Assembly (NCBI RefSeq): GCF_002553505.1
Contig: NZ_PDCP01000055.1
Coordinates: 1 to 38,503, forward strand
Direction of reading: 5' to 3'
Source of the DNA: Mycolicibacterium agri
GTDB lineage: Bacteria > Actinomycetota > Actinomycetes > Mycobacteriales > Mycobacteriaceae
Length of the DNA: 38,503 bases
The notes below the pieces were generated by a model. It ran no database searches and was not told the origin of the DNA. It worked only from the letters and a program-made list of their open reading frames with translations. Positions 24,204 through 31,839 of this stretch are shown here, piece after piece; position 1 is the first letter of the stretch, and each line of letters begins with the position of its first letter. The translations under genes and the position numbers were made by a program.

Positions 24204-25492
24204 CGGCGCTCGACCGTCAGCGTGAGGAAATGCGCCGAGCACGAGATGCAGGGGTCGTGATTGCGGATGGCCCTCTCGCACAACGACGTCAAAGCGGCGT
24301 CGTCCATCGCGCTGTTGGCCGCTACCAGCTGCCCCATTTCGTGCTCGATGGCGGCTTGGTTCTGTGCGGTCGGCGGCACCATCGTCGCCGCACGGATGAT
24401 GCCGTCGTCGCTGATCTCATAGCGGTGATAGAGCAGCCCGCGCGGGGCCTCGCTGACCCCGTGCCCGACGCCTGCGCGGGCAGGCACTTCGACGAACGGG
24501 CGCGCAGGACGCCGGTATTCGCTGATGATCCGCAAAGCCTCGTCGATCGCGTGGACGACCTCGACGGCGCGGACGACGATGCTGCGGAACGGGTTTCGGC
24601 ATTGGTGCCCCAAACCCGCCTCGGCCGCGGCCTCCGATGCGGTCGCAGAAAGCTTGTCGCGGTTGAGTGAATACCGAGCGAGCGGCCCAGTGAGGTAGCG
24701 GGCGCCGTCCAGCGTGGCATGCAGCGCCGTCGAGTGAGGCACCTGAGTCTCCGAGACGTGAGAGGTGAATGTATCGGTTGTGAACGGCTCGCCCTCGCTG
24801 CGGGCTATGTGTCCGTTCTCGATGGGATAGGTGTGCCCATTGGACAGCGACAGCAACTCGTGGTCGAAATCCGCATCGGGGAAGTCGAATTCGGCTACCT
24901 TCCGTACGGTGTGCAAAGCGTCGTCGAGGGCTCGGCGCAGTATTTCCGCCAGCGGTGCGAGATCGGCCGACGTCGGCGTCGAGTAGAAACCGCCCAGCCG
25001 CACGTTGATCGGATGGATGGCCCGCCCGCCGATCTGCTCCATCAACCGGTTGCCCGCCTTCTTGAGGGCGAGCCCGCGCTCGATGAGCTCCGGATGATCC
25101 CTGGCCATTTCGATGGCGTCGGGATAGCCGAGGAAGTCGGGCATGTGCAGCAGGAAGATATGCAGTGCGTGGCTGTGAATCCATTCGCCGCAGTACAACA
25201 GCCGCCGCAGCATCACCAGTTCGGGATCGATCGTCACCCCGCAGGCGTCCTCGATGGCGTTGCATGCGCTGACTTGATAGGCGACCGGACAGATTCCGCA
25301 TACGCGCGCGGTGATGTCCGGCGGCTCGGTGTAGGAGCGCCCCCGCAGAAACGCCTCGAAAAACCGTGGCGGCTCATAGATGTTGAGCTCCACGCTGTGT
25401 ACCGATCCGTCGACGAGCGTGACGTTGAGGGCGCCTTCGCCCTCAACGCGGGTAAGCGCTCCGACAGCGAGCGTTCGGGTATCGGTATTCAC
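24200..25492 (-). CDS. hyhL: NiFe hydrogenase large subunit, group 3b-like
   Basis: This 430-aa subunit would hold the NiFe(CN)2CO centre. The N-terminal ligand motif is RVCGICPVAY (Cys65, Cys68) and the C-terminal one DPCISCSAH (Cys415, Cys418, His421). The expected cut after His421 would release a nine-residue peptide, FLTLTVERR, consistent with the coupled protease gene. The Tyr of PVAY stands where many hydrogenases have His. The compact length fits bidirectional group 3b enzymes, which couple H2 to NAD(P)H. The GTG at 25492 overlaps the hyhS stop (GTGA); the frame further upstream to 25840 lies inside hyhS. Order hyhB-G-S-L matches mycobacterial Hyh. Confidence 0.94.
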   Translation of the reverse strand: MNTDTRTLAVGALTRVEGEGALNVTLVDGSVHSVELNIYEPPRFFEAFLRGRSYTEPPDITARVCGICPVAYQVSACNAIEDACGVTIDPELVMLRRLLYCGEWIHSHALHIFLLHMPDFLGYPDAIEMARDHPELIERGLALKKAGNRLMEQIGGRAIHPINVRLGGFYSTPTSADLAPLAEILRRALDDALHTVRKVAEFDFPDADFDHELLSLSNGHTYPIENGHIARSEGEPFTTDTFTSHVSETQVPHSTALHATLDGARYLTGPLARYSLNRDKLSATASEAAAEAGLGHQCRNPFRSIVVRAVEVVHAIDEALRIISEYRRPARPFVEVPARAGVGHGVSEAPRGLLYHRYEISDDGIIRAATMVPPTAQNQAAIEHEMGQLVAANSAMDDAALTSLCERAIRNHDPCISCSAHFLTLTVERR

Positions 25493-26247
25493 CGGTCGTT
25501 TCTTTCGTCGGCGAACGGTGCGACGTTGAACGTCGAGAACACCCGTTCGACATCGTCGCCCGACAGTCCGTCGCGGCGCAGCAGCGGGATCAGCGCCGCG
25601 GTGTTCGGGGTGGCGGCGGGCCCGAAACAGCCGTAGCAGCCGCGGCGAAACGACGGGCACAGCGCGCCGCAGCCGGCATGCGTGACAGGGCCGAGGCACG
25701 GGGTGCCGTCGGCGACCACGATGCATGTCACGCCGCGGTTCTTGCACTCTGTGCACACGGTTTTGGCGGGCAGTCGTGGTTTGCGGCCGATGAGCAGCGC
25801 CGCAAGCGTGTCCAACAGCTGGCCACGGTCGATCGGGCAACCCTGCAGTTGATAGTCGACCTTCACGTGGGCCGACGCCGGTGTGGATGTCGCGAGTGTC
25901 TCGATGTATTCGGGTTTTGCGTAGACAACCGACGTGAATTCGTCGACGTCGGCGAAGTTGCGTAACGCCTGGATCCCACCACCGGTCGCGCAGGCGCCGA
26001 TCGTCACCAGGATGCGGGACTGTTCGCGGATCTCCTTGATCCGTCGCTCGTCGGCAGCGGTGGTGATCGAGCCCTCGACGAGCGACAGGTCATAGGGCCC
26101 GGCGACGATCGCGCTCGACGCTTCCAGGAAGGTGGCAATCTGCACCTGTCCGGCGATGGTGAGCAACTCGTCCTCACAGTCCAGCAGCGTGAGTTGGCAT
26201 CCGTCACACGAGGCGAACTTCCACACTGCCAGAGTCGGCGCGGCCAT
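25489..26247 (-). CDS. hyhS: NiFe hydrogenase small subunit
   Basis: This 252-aa cytosolic electron-transfer subunit has no Tat signal, as expected for group 3. It carries the proximal-cluster motif FASCDGCQLTLLD at the N-terminus, then GACATGGG and QGCPIDRGQ, followed by a Cys-rich C-terminal part (CTECKNRG, AGCGALCPSFRRGCYGCFGP) for further iron-sulfur clusters. The ATG at 26247 lies directly after the hyhG stop, with no gap; the stop overlaps the hyhL start. It passes electrons between HyhL and the HyhG/HyhB diaphorase pair. Confidence 0.95.
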   Translation of the reverse strand: MAAPTLAVWKFASCDGCQLTLLDCEDELLTIAGQVQIATFLEASSAIVAGPYDLSLVEGSITTAADERRIKEIREQSRILVTIGACATGGGIQALRNFADVDEFTSVVYAKPEYIETLATSTPASAHVKVDYQLQGCPIDRGQLLDTLAALLIGRKPRLPAKTVCTECKNRGVTCIVVADGTPCLGPVTHAGCGALCPSFRRGCYGCFGPAATPNTAALIPLLRRDGLSGDDVERVFSTFNVAPFADERNDR

Positions 26248-27108
26248 CTACAGCTCCTTCACCCGCAACAGCGGCTCTGCGACGTCGTAGCCGACGACCG
26301 GGCCGTCGCGGCACAGCAGCAGCGGACCCAGCTGGCAGTGTCCGCACCAGCCGATGCCGCACTGCATGTTGCGCTCGAGAGACACCCGAATATCGCTGCG
26401 CGCCACACCCTTACCCATCAACTCCACCGCGGCGTTGCGCATCATCACCTCCGGACCGCAGAGAAAGGCGGTGGTGGCTTCCGGCCGCACGGCCAGCCTG
26501 CGCAGTGGCCCGGTGACGAACCCGACCTCACCGGGCCAACCCTGCACGGGCACGTCGACGGTCATGTAGGTGTCGATGTCATCGCGTTGCGACCAAGCGT
26601 CGAGTTCGCTGCGGAACAGGAAGTCGTCTCGCGACCGCGCGCCGACGATCAGCGTCACCCGACCGAACCGGCCGCGGTCAGCGAGCGCGGCCAGCACGAC
26701 GGGACGCAGCGGGGCCATCCCGACGCCGCCCGCCACGATCACCAGGTCCCGGCCGAGTGCTTCGCGCACACCCCAGTTGGTGCCGAATGGGCCGCGCAGG
26801 CCGATCCGTGTGCCGGGTTCCGCGTTGTGCAGCGCGCGACTGACGGCGCCGACTTCCCGCACGGTGTGGGTGACGGTGTCGTCCGGCGGCGTTGGCACAC
26901 CACTGACGGAGATCGCGACCTCACCGATGCCGAAGGCGTACATCATCATGAACTCGCCGGGTTGCGGCGCGGGCAGTGAATCACCGACCGGCTTGAGGAC
27001 CAGGGTCGCCGAATCGCGCGTTTCCACGACGCGATCGATCACGCGGTAGGGGACAGGAGCCATGGCGGACCGGGCCGAGCCGGCTACATCCATCGCGGTC
27101 TCAGTCAT
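26248..27108 (-). CDS. hyhG: Hydrogenase FAD/NAD(P)-binding subunit
   Basis: This 286-aa protein is of the ferredoxin-NADP reductase-like type (the gamma subunit of sulfhydrogenases). An FAD-binding barrel (about 20-115) is followed by a nucleotide fold with VIVAGGVGMAPLRPVV, and by the C-terminal cluster CGIGWCGHCQLGPLLLC, which binds a 2Fe-2S centre. It would exchange electrons between NAD(P)H and the iron-sulfur chain. The ATG at 27108 overlaps the end of hyhB by 8 bp; an internal ATG 15 codons later (MAPVPYRV) also fits and would leave no overlap. Confidence 0.92.
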   Translation of the reverse strand: MTETAMDVAGSARSAMAPVPYRVIDRVVETRDSATLVLKPVGDSLPAPQPGEFMMMYAFGIGEVAISVSGVPTPPDDTVTHTVREVGAVSRALHNAEPGTRIGLRGPFGTNWGVREALGRDLVIVAGGVGMAPLRPVVLAALADRGRFGRVTLIVGARSRDDFLFRSELDAWSQRDDIDTYMTVDVPVQGWPGEVGFVTGPLRRLAVRPEATTAFLCGPEVMMRNAAVELMGKGVARSDIRVSLERNMQCGIGWCGHCQLGPLLLCRDGPVVGYDVAEPLLRVKEL

Positions 27109-28198
27109 CGGCGGCCGCCGCGTCTTCGGCGAGTTTCGTCATTTCCTCGGTGATGTCGATCCCGGTGGGACACCACGCGATACAGCGACCGCATCCGACG
27201 CAGCCCGAGGTGCCGAACTGGTCGTGCCAGGTGCCGAGTTTGTGCGTCAGCCAATGCCGGTAGCGCGACCGGCCGGACTGCCGGACGCTGCCCTCGTGGA
27301 TGAACGTGAAATCGAACTCGAAGCAGGAGGCCCACTGCATCCAGCGTTCGGCGTGCTCGCCGGTGAGGTCGGTGACGTCAGAAACGCTGGTGCAGAAGCA
27401 CGTCGGGCACACCATGGTGCAGTTCCCACACGTCAGGCACCGGCTGGCGACCTCATCCCACCGGGGCGATTCGCGGGACTCGATCAGCAGGTTGCGGTGA
27501 TCCACCGCGGGCATCTGCCGTCCCATGTGCCCCGCTGCCTCGGCGACAGCCGTTCGGGCAGAGTCGATTTCGCTGCCGTCTGCCTCCCGGTGAGGGACGT
27601 CGCGCAGCACATCGGCGCCGTCGTCGCTGCCGACATCCACCACGTACCACGACCCGTCGGTTCCGGTGCGCTCAGTCAGCGCCAGATCGTAGCCCCGGCC
27701 GACGGCAGGCCCGGTGCCCATCGACGCGCAGAAGCACAACCCGCCCGGCTCGGTGCAGTTCACGGCGACGACGAACGCCCGGCGAAGCCGCGCTGTGAAG
27801 CCGCGGTCCGGATGGTCACCTGTGCCCAGCACACCGTTCAGGGTGGAGATCGCCGCGAGATCGCAGCCCCGCACACCGACGAACGCGTAGCGGGGCGGTT
27901 CCTCGCTGGCGTCCTCGCCAGAGGACCAGAGCCGCTGTCGTGGCGGGTGAAGGAACTGCTTCCACGACTGCGGGCCGGCCGAGTGCCCGAACGCCGCATC
28001 GTCGTCGCGCCGGCGCAGACGGTAATGCCCGGGAGCGACATCGACGCCCCAGCCACGCGGCAGATCGTCGGCCGAATGCAACTCGGCCAGCACGATCGCG
28101 TTGTCCGACACCGTGGGACCGACGACGCGGTAGCCGCGCGCGATCAGCGTGGACACAAGCTCGCCCAGGCCTGCGGCGTCGATGACCGCGGTGCTCAT
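27101..28198 (-). CDS. hyhB: Hydrogenase iron-sulfur subunit
   Basis: This 365-aa protein matches the beta subunit of group 3b hydrogenases. The C-terminal third has two 4Fe-4S ferredoxin motifs, CLTCGNCTMVCPTC and CVGCGRCIAWCPTG, and the N-terminal part contains the conserved VGVRGCDLAAI. It bridges electrons from HyhG to the small subunit. It heads hyhBGSL plus protease; every junction in the operon overlaps or abuts. The ATG at 28198 lies 58 bp from a strong DosR-like box that also faces the flavoprotein gene at 28306. The hydrogenase assembly genes hypA-F are not in the window. Confidence 0.92.
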   Translation of the reverse strand: MSTAVIDAAGLGELVSTLIARGYRVVGPTVSDNAIVLAELHSADDLPRGWGVDVAPGHYRLRRRDDDAAFGHSAGPQSWKQFLHPPRQRLWSSGEDASEEPPRYAFVGVRGCDLAAISTLNGVLGTGDHPDRGFTARLRRAFVVAVNCTEPGGLCFCASMGTGPAVGRGYDLALTERTGTDGSWYVVDVGSDDGADVLRDVPHREADGSEIDSARTAVAEAAGHMGRQMPAVDHRNLLIESRESPRWDEVASRCLTCGNCTMVCPTCFCTSVSDVTDLTGEHAERWMQWASCFEFDFTFIHEGSVRQSGRSRYRHWLTHKLGTWHDQFGTSGCVGCGRCIAWCPTGIDITEEMTKLAEDAAAADD

Positions 28199-28255
28199 GG
28201 AGTCATCTTGCGCCTTTTGCGGCGGCCGTGATGGTGTCCTTGGTTCTTCAAACTA

Positions 28256-28269
28256 GGGACTTTGGGCCA
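28256..28269. promoter_or_regulatory. DosR-like box between hyhB and the PNPOx-like gene
   Basis: The plus strand reads GGGACTTTGGGCCA, matching the consensus except for the last base. It is 58 bp from the hyhB start and 37 bp from the start at 28306, so it can serve both divergent units. Confidence 0.75.
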
Positions 28270-28305
28270 CCGCGGCCTGACGGCCCGGCTGGTTATCGTC
28301 GCCTC

Positions 28306-28740
28306 ATGTCTGATGACTTGCGGCCGGTGCGCATCTTGCCGGAGACGGAATGCTGGGACCTGCTGTCGAGCTGTTCGCTGGGCAGGCTCGTCACCAGCGT
28401 CGACGGAGCGCCGGAGATCTTTCCGGTCAACTACGCCGTTCAACGTCGCACGGTGTTGTTCCGCACGGCGGAGGGCACAAAGTTGGTCAGTACCGCGATC
28501 AACCGCAACGTGCTGTTCGAAGCCGATGGTCACAACACGGCAGAAGGTTGGAGCGTGATCGTCAAGGGCCTGGCTCAGGCGTTGAGCACCGACGAGGACA
28601 TCGCCGAAGCCGAGCGGGCACAACTGCTGCCGTGGACCGTGACGGACAAGCCGCACTACGTCCGCATACGCCCGGTCAGCGTGACCGGCAGGCGCTTCAT
28701 GTTCGGCTCGCAGCCCGATCGCACGTTCACCGCGGTCTGA
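28306..28740 (+). CDS. Pyridoxamine 5'-phosphate oxidase-like flavin-binding protein
   Basis: This 144-aa split-barrel protein has the sequence course of small mycobacterial PNPOx-like proteins such as those of the DosR regulon: LGRLVTSVDGAPEIFPVNYAV, FRTAEGTKL, VLFEADG, WSVIVKGLAQ. These usually bind FMN or F420; the substrate is unknown. I chose the ATG at 28306, where family similarity starts; an earlier start at 28228 would lie over the promoter. The operator at 28256-28269 leaves room for only a very short leader. The 3' 85 bp overlap the end of the facing SRPBCC-like gene. Confidence 0.85.
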   Translation: MSDDLRPVRILPETECWDLLSSCSLGRLVTSVDGAPEIFPVNYAVQRRTVLFRTAEGTKLVSTAINRNVLFEADGHNTAEGWSVIVKGLAQALSTDEDIAEAERAQLLPWTVTDKPHYVRIRPVSVTGRRFMFGSQPDRTFTAV

Positions 28741-29291
28741 CTTTCAGGGCTCTGCTCGGCGCAGCGCTTGATGTCGAGGAGCAGACGGCGCGTCGCGAAG
28801 GCGACGATCGGGCCGGTCGACTCGATCAGCAGCACTTCGCCAGGACGTCGAAGTTCGGTGCGGTTGCGAACCAGAAGCCGGGCCTGGTCCTGCAGCCGCG
28901 GCAGCACATGCAATGAGATGACGGTCCGCCACGGGAACTGCGGCGGGGCGCCGCGAAGGATCACCGCGCTGCCGTCGACGACCCGTTCGACCGTCAAAAC
29001 CATGTTGCGTGGGAGCCGCCACCAGCCGTAGGGATCGATGCGGATGACCTCGCCGGGCTTCAGGCCTTCGGCGTCCGGGTCGAATCGCTGCATCAACGCC
29101 TGCCAGACGGCCTCGGCGGATGCGTCGACCGTGATGCCCTCCGTCGTTCTGGTGGCCGGTTGCTTGACCAATTCGTCGCCGGGAAGCTCGATCTGGCATT
29201 CATCCTTCGTGGTGCCCCAGTTGCGGTAGTACCGCCGCGCGGCGTACAGCAGCCCGAGCGCCGCCGCGGCTCGCACCCATTTCGTGGTCAT
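28656..29291 (-). CDS. SRPBCC-like protein with N-terminal membrane anchor
   Basis: This 211-aa protein starts with a short hydrophobic helix (VRAAAALGLLYAARRYY) and continues with an SRPBCC/START-like ligand-binding pattern (ITVDASAEAVWQALMQRF, GWWRLPRNMVL). Its ligand is unknown. The ATG at 29291 is the best start by content, although no strong ribosome binding site is seen; the frame is open to 29444 across the promoter. The last 28 or so codons lie antisense to the PNPOx-like gene and may be a readthrough tail. A DosR-like box is about 98 bp upstream, shared with the 29486 gene. Confidence 0.7.
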   Translation of the reverse strand: MTTKWVRAAAALGLLYAARRYYRNWGTTKDECQIELPGDELVKQPATRTTEGITVDASAEAVWQALMQRFDPDAEGLKPGEVIRIDPYGWWRLPRNMVLTVERVVDGSAVILRGAPPQFPWRTVISLHVLPRLQDQARLLVRNRTELRRPGEVLLIESTGPIVAFATRRLLLDIKRCAEQSPESQTAVNVRSGCEPNMKRLPVTLTGRMRT

Positions 29292-29388
29292 ACCGAAATG
29301 TTCGTTGTGCACACCCGTCGTCGCTAGGGCCAGTGGTCCCTCGAAACGCGCAACCGCAACCAGTAGTCGACGATTGGCCCGCCGATGG

Positions 29389-29402
29389 GGGACCTCGGTC
29401 CC
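29389..29402. promoter_or_regulatory. DosR-like box between the SRPBCC and DUF1876 genes
   Basis: The site GGGACCTCGGTCCC is a near-perfect palindrome with strong outer GGGAC/GTCCC arms; two inner positions differ from the consensus. It lies 84 bp before the 29486 start and 98 bp before the 29291 start. Confidence 0.65.
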
Positions 29403-29485
29403 TAGCTGTGGTCGGTCGCGCGGTGGTCGAGTGGTGATGAGCATTCGGCGGCAAGCGCCGGCGAGTTCGGTGGAGGTACAGGCAG

Positions 29486-29758
29486 ATGGACGGCGACCAC
29501 GGGCACCGCACGCGCAAGGACTGGGTTGTCACCGTATCGGTCGACGAATACGGCGGGCAGACGCGCGCGAAGGCTCGGCTGAGATGGCGCGACCAGGAGG
29601 CGGTCGGTGTCGGATTGGCCAGTATGGCCGCCAACGCCCGCTACAGCGCCAGGGTCGGCGACGAGTTGGCCGTCGCGAGGGCGCTTTCGGATCTCTCACG
29701 CCGCATGATGGCGGGCGCCGTGCAGCACATCGAGGCCATCGACCAGCCGGGAATTTAG
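29486..29758 (+). CDS. DUF1876/dsRBD-like small protein (Rv1738/Rv2632c type)
   Basis: This 90-aa protein has the features of the Rv1738/Rv2632c family: DWVVTVSVDEYGGQTRAKARL, a GVGLA segment, GDELAVARALSDLSRRM, and a C-terminal helix. Rv1738 is one of the most strongly DosR-induced genes of M. tuberculosis; its fold resembles ribosome-hibernation factors, so a role in slowing translation has been proposed. The ATG at 29486 has GGAGGT upstream. It heads a probable operon with the PRT-esterase fusion (36-bp gap) and pfkB, 84 bp after a DosR-like box. Confidence 0.88.
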   Translation: MDGDHGHRTRKDWVVTVSVDEYGGQTRAKARLRWRDQEAVGVGLASMAANARYSARVGDELAVARALSDLSRRMMAGAVQHIEAIDQPGI

Positions 29759-29793
29759 GCGAAACCGCGCCAGGGACTGGACGGAGCACAGCG

Positions 29794-31836
29794 ATGACAC
29801 AAGCGCGAGAAATGCGGAGAAGCTCGCGGCGGCGCATCTTCCGTGACCGCAGGGAGGCGGGCCGGGTGCTGGCGGAACTGCTGAGCGGATATCGCGGTCG
29901 GGAGGGCGTCGTCGTTCTCGGGTTGGCCCGCGGCGGCGTCCCCGTCGCCTGGGAAGTGGCCGCGGCGTTGGGGGCCCCGCTGGACACGTTCATCGTGCGC
30001 AAGCTCGGCGCGCCGGGCCACGAGGAGTTCGCGGTTGGCGCCCTGGCCAGCGGTGGACGTGTCGTCGTCAACGACGACGTGGTGCGGGGTCTGCGGATCA
30101 CGCCGCAGCAGTTGCGCGACATCGCCGACCGCGAGGGCCGCGAACTGATCCGCCGCGAGGCCGCCTACCGCGGCGGGCGCCCACCTCTGGACGTCACAGG
30201 CAAGACCGTGATCCTGGTGGACGACGGGCTCGCGACGGGATCGAGCATGTTGGCCGCCGTTCAGGCGCTCCGCGAGAAGGAGCCGGCCGAAATCGTCGTC
30301 GCCGTCCCGGCCGCGCCCGAGTCGACGTGCCGCGAGTTCGCCGGCATCGTCGACGACGTCGTCTGCGCATCCATGCCGACGCCGTTCCTCGCAGTGGGGG
30401 AGTCGTTCTGGGACTTCCGCCAGGTGACCGACGACGAGGTGCGCGAACTGCTCGCCACCCCGACCACGGGCTCCGCGACCGCGGCGGTGCGTATTGCGGA
30501 AACAGCGGCCGAGGTGATCGCGCGCACCGCGGTCGTCGCGCCGTCAGGGGTGCCGCCCCGGGCCGTGCTCGACGAGATCGTCGGCGACGCCCGCGTCGTG
30601 CTCATCGGCGAAAGCTCCCACGGCACCGCGGAGTTCTACCGAGCGCGAGCGGAGATCACCAAATGGCTGATCGAGGAAAAGGGCTTCTGCGCCGTTGCGG
30701 CAGAGGCTGATTGGCCGGATGCCTATCGGGTGAACCGCTATGTGCGTGGGCTGGGCCAGGATGCCTCCGCCGACGACGCGCTGAAGTCATTCGAACGATT
30801 CCCCGCCTGGATGTGGAGAAACACCGTGGTGCGGGAGTTCGTGGAGTGGCTGCACGCGCACAATGCGCGTCGCCGCGCCACCGACGAGCGACAGATCGGC
30901 TTCTACGGATTGGACCTGTACAGCCTGCACCGTTCGATGCAAGAGGTGATCAACTACCTCGAGAAGGTGGATCCCGACGCGGCCGTGCGGGCCAGGAAGC
31001 GTTACGCGTGCTTCGATCACACGTCGGCCGATGACGGTCAGGCGTATGGTTTCGCGGCGGCTTTCGGCGCGGGCCTTTCCTGCGAACGCCAAGCGATCGA
31101 GCAGTTGGTGGAGATGCAGCGCAATGCAGTCGACTACGCGCGTCGCGACGGACTGCTTGCCGAGGACGAGGCGTTCTATGCCAAGCAGAACGCGCTGACG
31201 GTGCGCAACGCCGAGGCGTACTACCGCGCGATGTTCGGGGGTCGGGTGACGTCCTGGAATCTTCGGGACAGGCACATGGCTGCGACGCTGCAGGCGCTGA
31301 TCGCCCACTTGGATCGCCGCGGCGACGACGATGCCCGAATTGTGGTGTGGGCACACAACTCCCATGTCGGAGACGCCAGGGCCACCGAACTCGGATCCGA
31401 CGGCCAGCTGACGTTGGGTCAGTTGGTTCGCGAGCATTACGGCGAGCAGAGCCGGTTGATCGGGTTCACCACCTACACCGGCACGGTGACCGCGGCAAGC
31501 AGGTGGGGCGGGCCGGCCGAACGCAAGCCGGTCATCCCGGCGCTCAACGGCAGTGTCGAGGAACTGTTTCACGAGGCGGGCAAGGGTGAGTTCCTGGTGT
31601 CGCCGATGATCAGCAGGGCCGCCGCCGAACCGCTCGACGTTGTTCGGCTGAGCCGCGCCATCGGTGTCATCTATTTGCCTGCCACCGAACGGCAGAGCCA
31701 CTACTACCACGTCCGGCCCGGCGACCAGTTCGACGCGATCATCCACATCGATACGACGACGGCGCTCGAGCCTCTCGAGGTCACCAGCCGGTGGGTGGCC
31801 GGCGAGACACCTGAGACCTATCCGACAGGGCTGTGA
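29794..31836 (+). CDS. Phosphoribosyltransferase/erythromycin esterase-like fusion
   Basis: This 680-aa protein is laid out like Rv2030c. The first part (about 15-220) is a type I phosphoribosyltransferase with the PRPP loop VILVDDGLATGSSM at about residues 138-152. The second (about 240-670) is an erythromycin-esterase-like domain with VLIGESSHGTAEFYRAR, AVAAEADWPDAYRVNR and VVWAHNSHVGDAR, holding the family His and Glu residues. Members are DosR-regulated but their substrate is unknown, and macrolide resistance should not be assumed. The ATG at 29794 begins the similarity; the frame is open back to 29284, but that stretch covers the preceding gene in another frame. The pfkB start follows 3 bp after its stop. 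Confidence 0.9.
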   Translation: MTQAREMRRSSRRRIFRDRREAGRVLAELLSGYRGREGVVVLGLARGGVPVAWEVAAALGAPLDTFIVRKLGAPGHEEFAVGALASGGRVVVNDDVVRGLRITPQQLRDIADREGRELIRREAAYRGGRPPLDVTGKTVILVDDGLATGSSMLAAVQALREKEPAEIVVAVPAAPESTCREFAGIVDDVVCASMPTPFLAVGESFWDFRQVTDDEVRELLATPTTGSATAAVRIAETAAEVIARTAVVAPSGVPPRAVLDEIVGDARVVLIGESSHGTAEFYRARAEITKWLIEEKGFCAVAAEADWPDAYRVNRYVRGLGQDASADDALKSFERFPAWMWRNTVVREFVEWLHAHNARRRATDERQIGFYGLDLYSLHRSMQEVINYLEKVDPDAAVRARKRYACFDHTSADDGQAYGFAAAFGAGLSCERQAIEQLVEMQRNAVDYARRDGLLAEDEAFYAKQNALTVRNAEAYYRAMFGGRVTSWNLRDRHMAATLQALIAHLDRRGDDDARIVVWAHNSHVGDARATELGSDGQLTLGQLVREHYGEQSRLIGFTTYTGTVTAASRWGGPAERKPVIPALNGSVEELFHEAGKGEFLVSPMISRAAAEPLDVVRLSRAIGVIYLPATERQSHYYHVRPGDQFDAIIHIDTTTALEPLEVTSRWVAGETPETYPTGL

Positions 31837-31839
31837 GCC

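Noticed and set aside
25493..25840. N-terminal extension of the hydrogenase large subunit
   Set aside because: It lies entirely inside the small subunit gene in another frame; the GTG at 25492 gives the GTGA overlap seen at other junctions.
29284..29793. N-terminal extension of the PRT-esterase gene by 170 codons
   Set aside because: The extension crosses the DosR-like box and the DUF1876 gene in another frame and has no similarity; the ATG at 29794 starts the domain.
29794..31836. Macrolide resistance by the erythromycin-esterase-like domain
   Set aside because: The domain is fused to a phosphoribosyltransferase and matches the Rv2030c dormancy type; resistance is not supported by the sequence.
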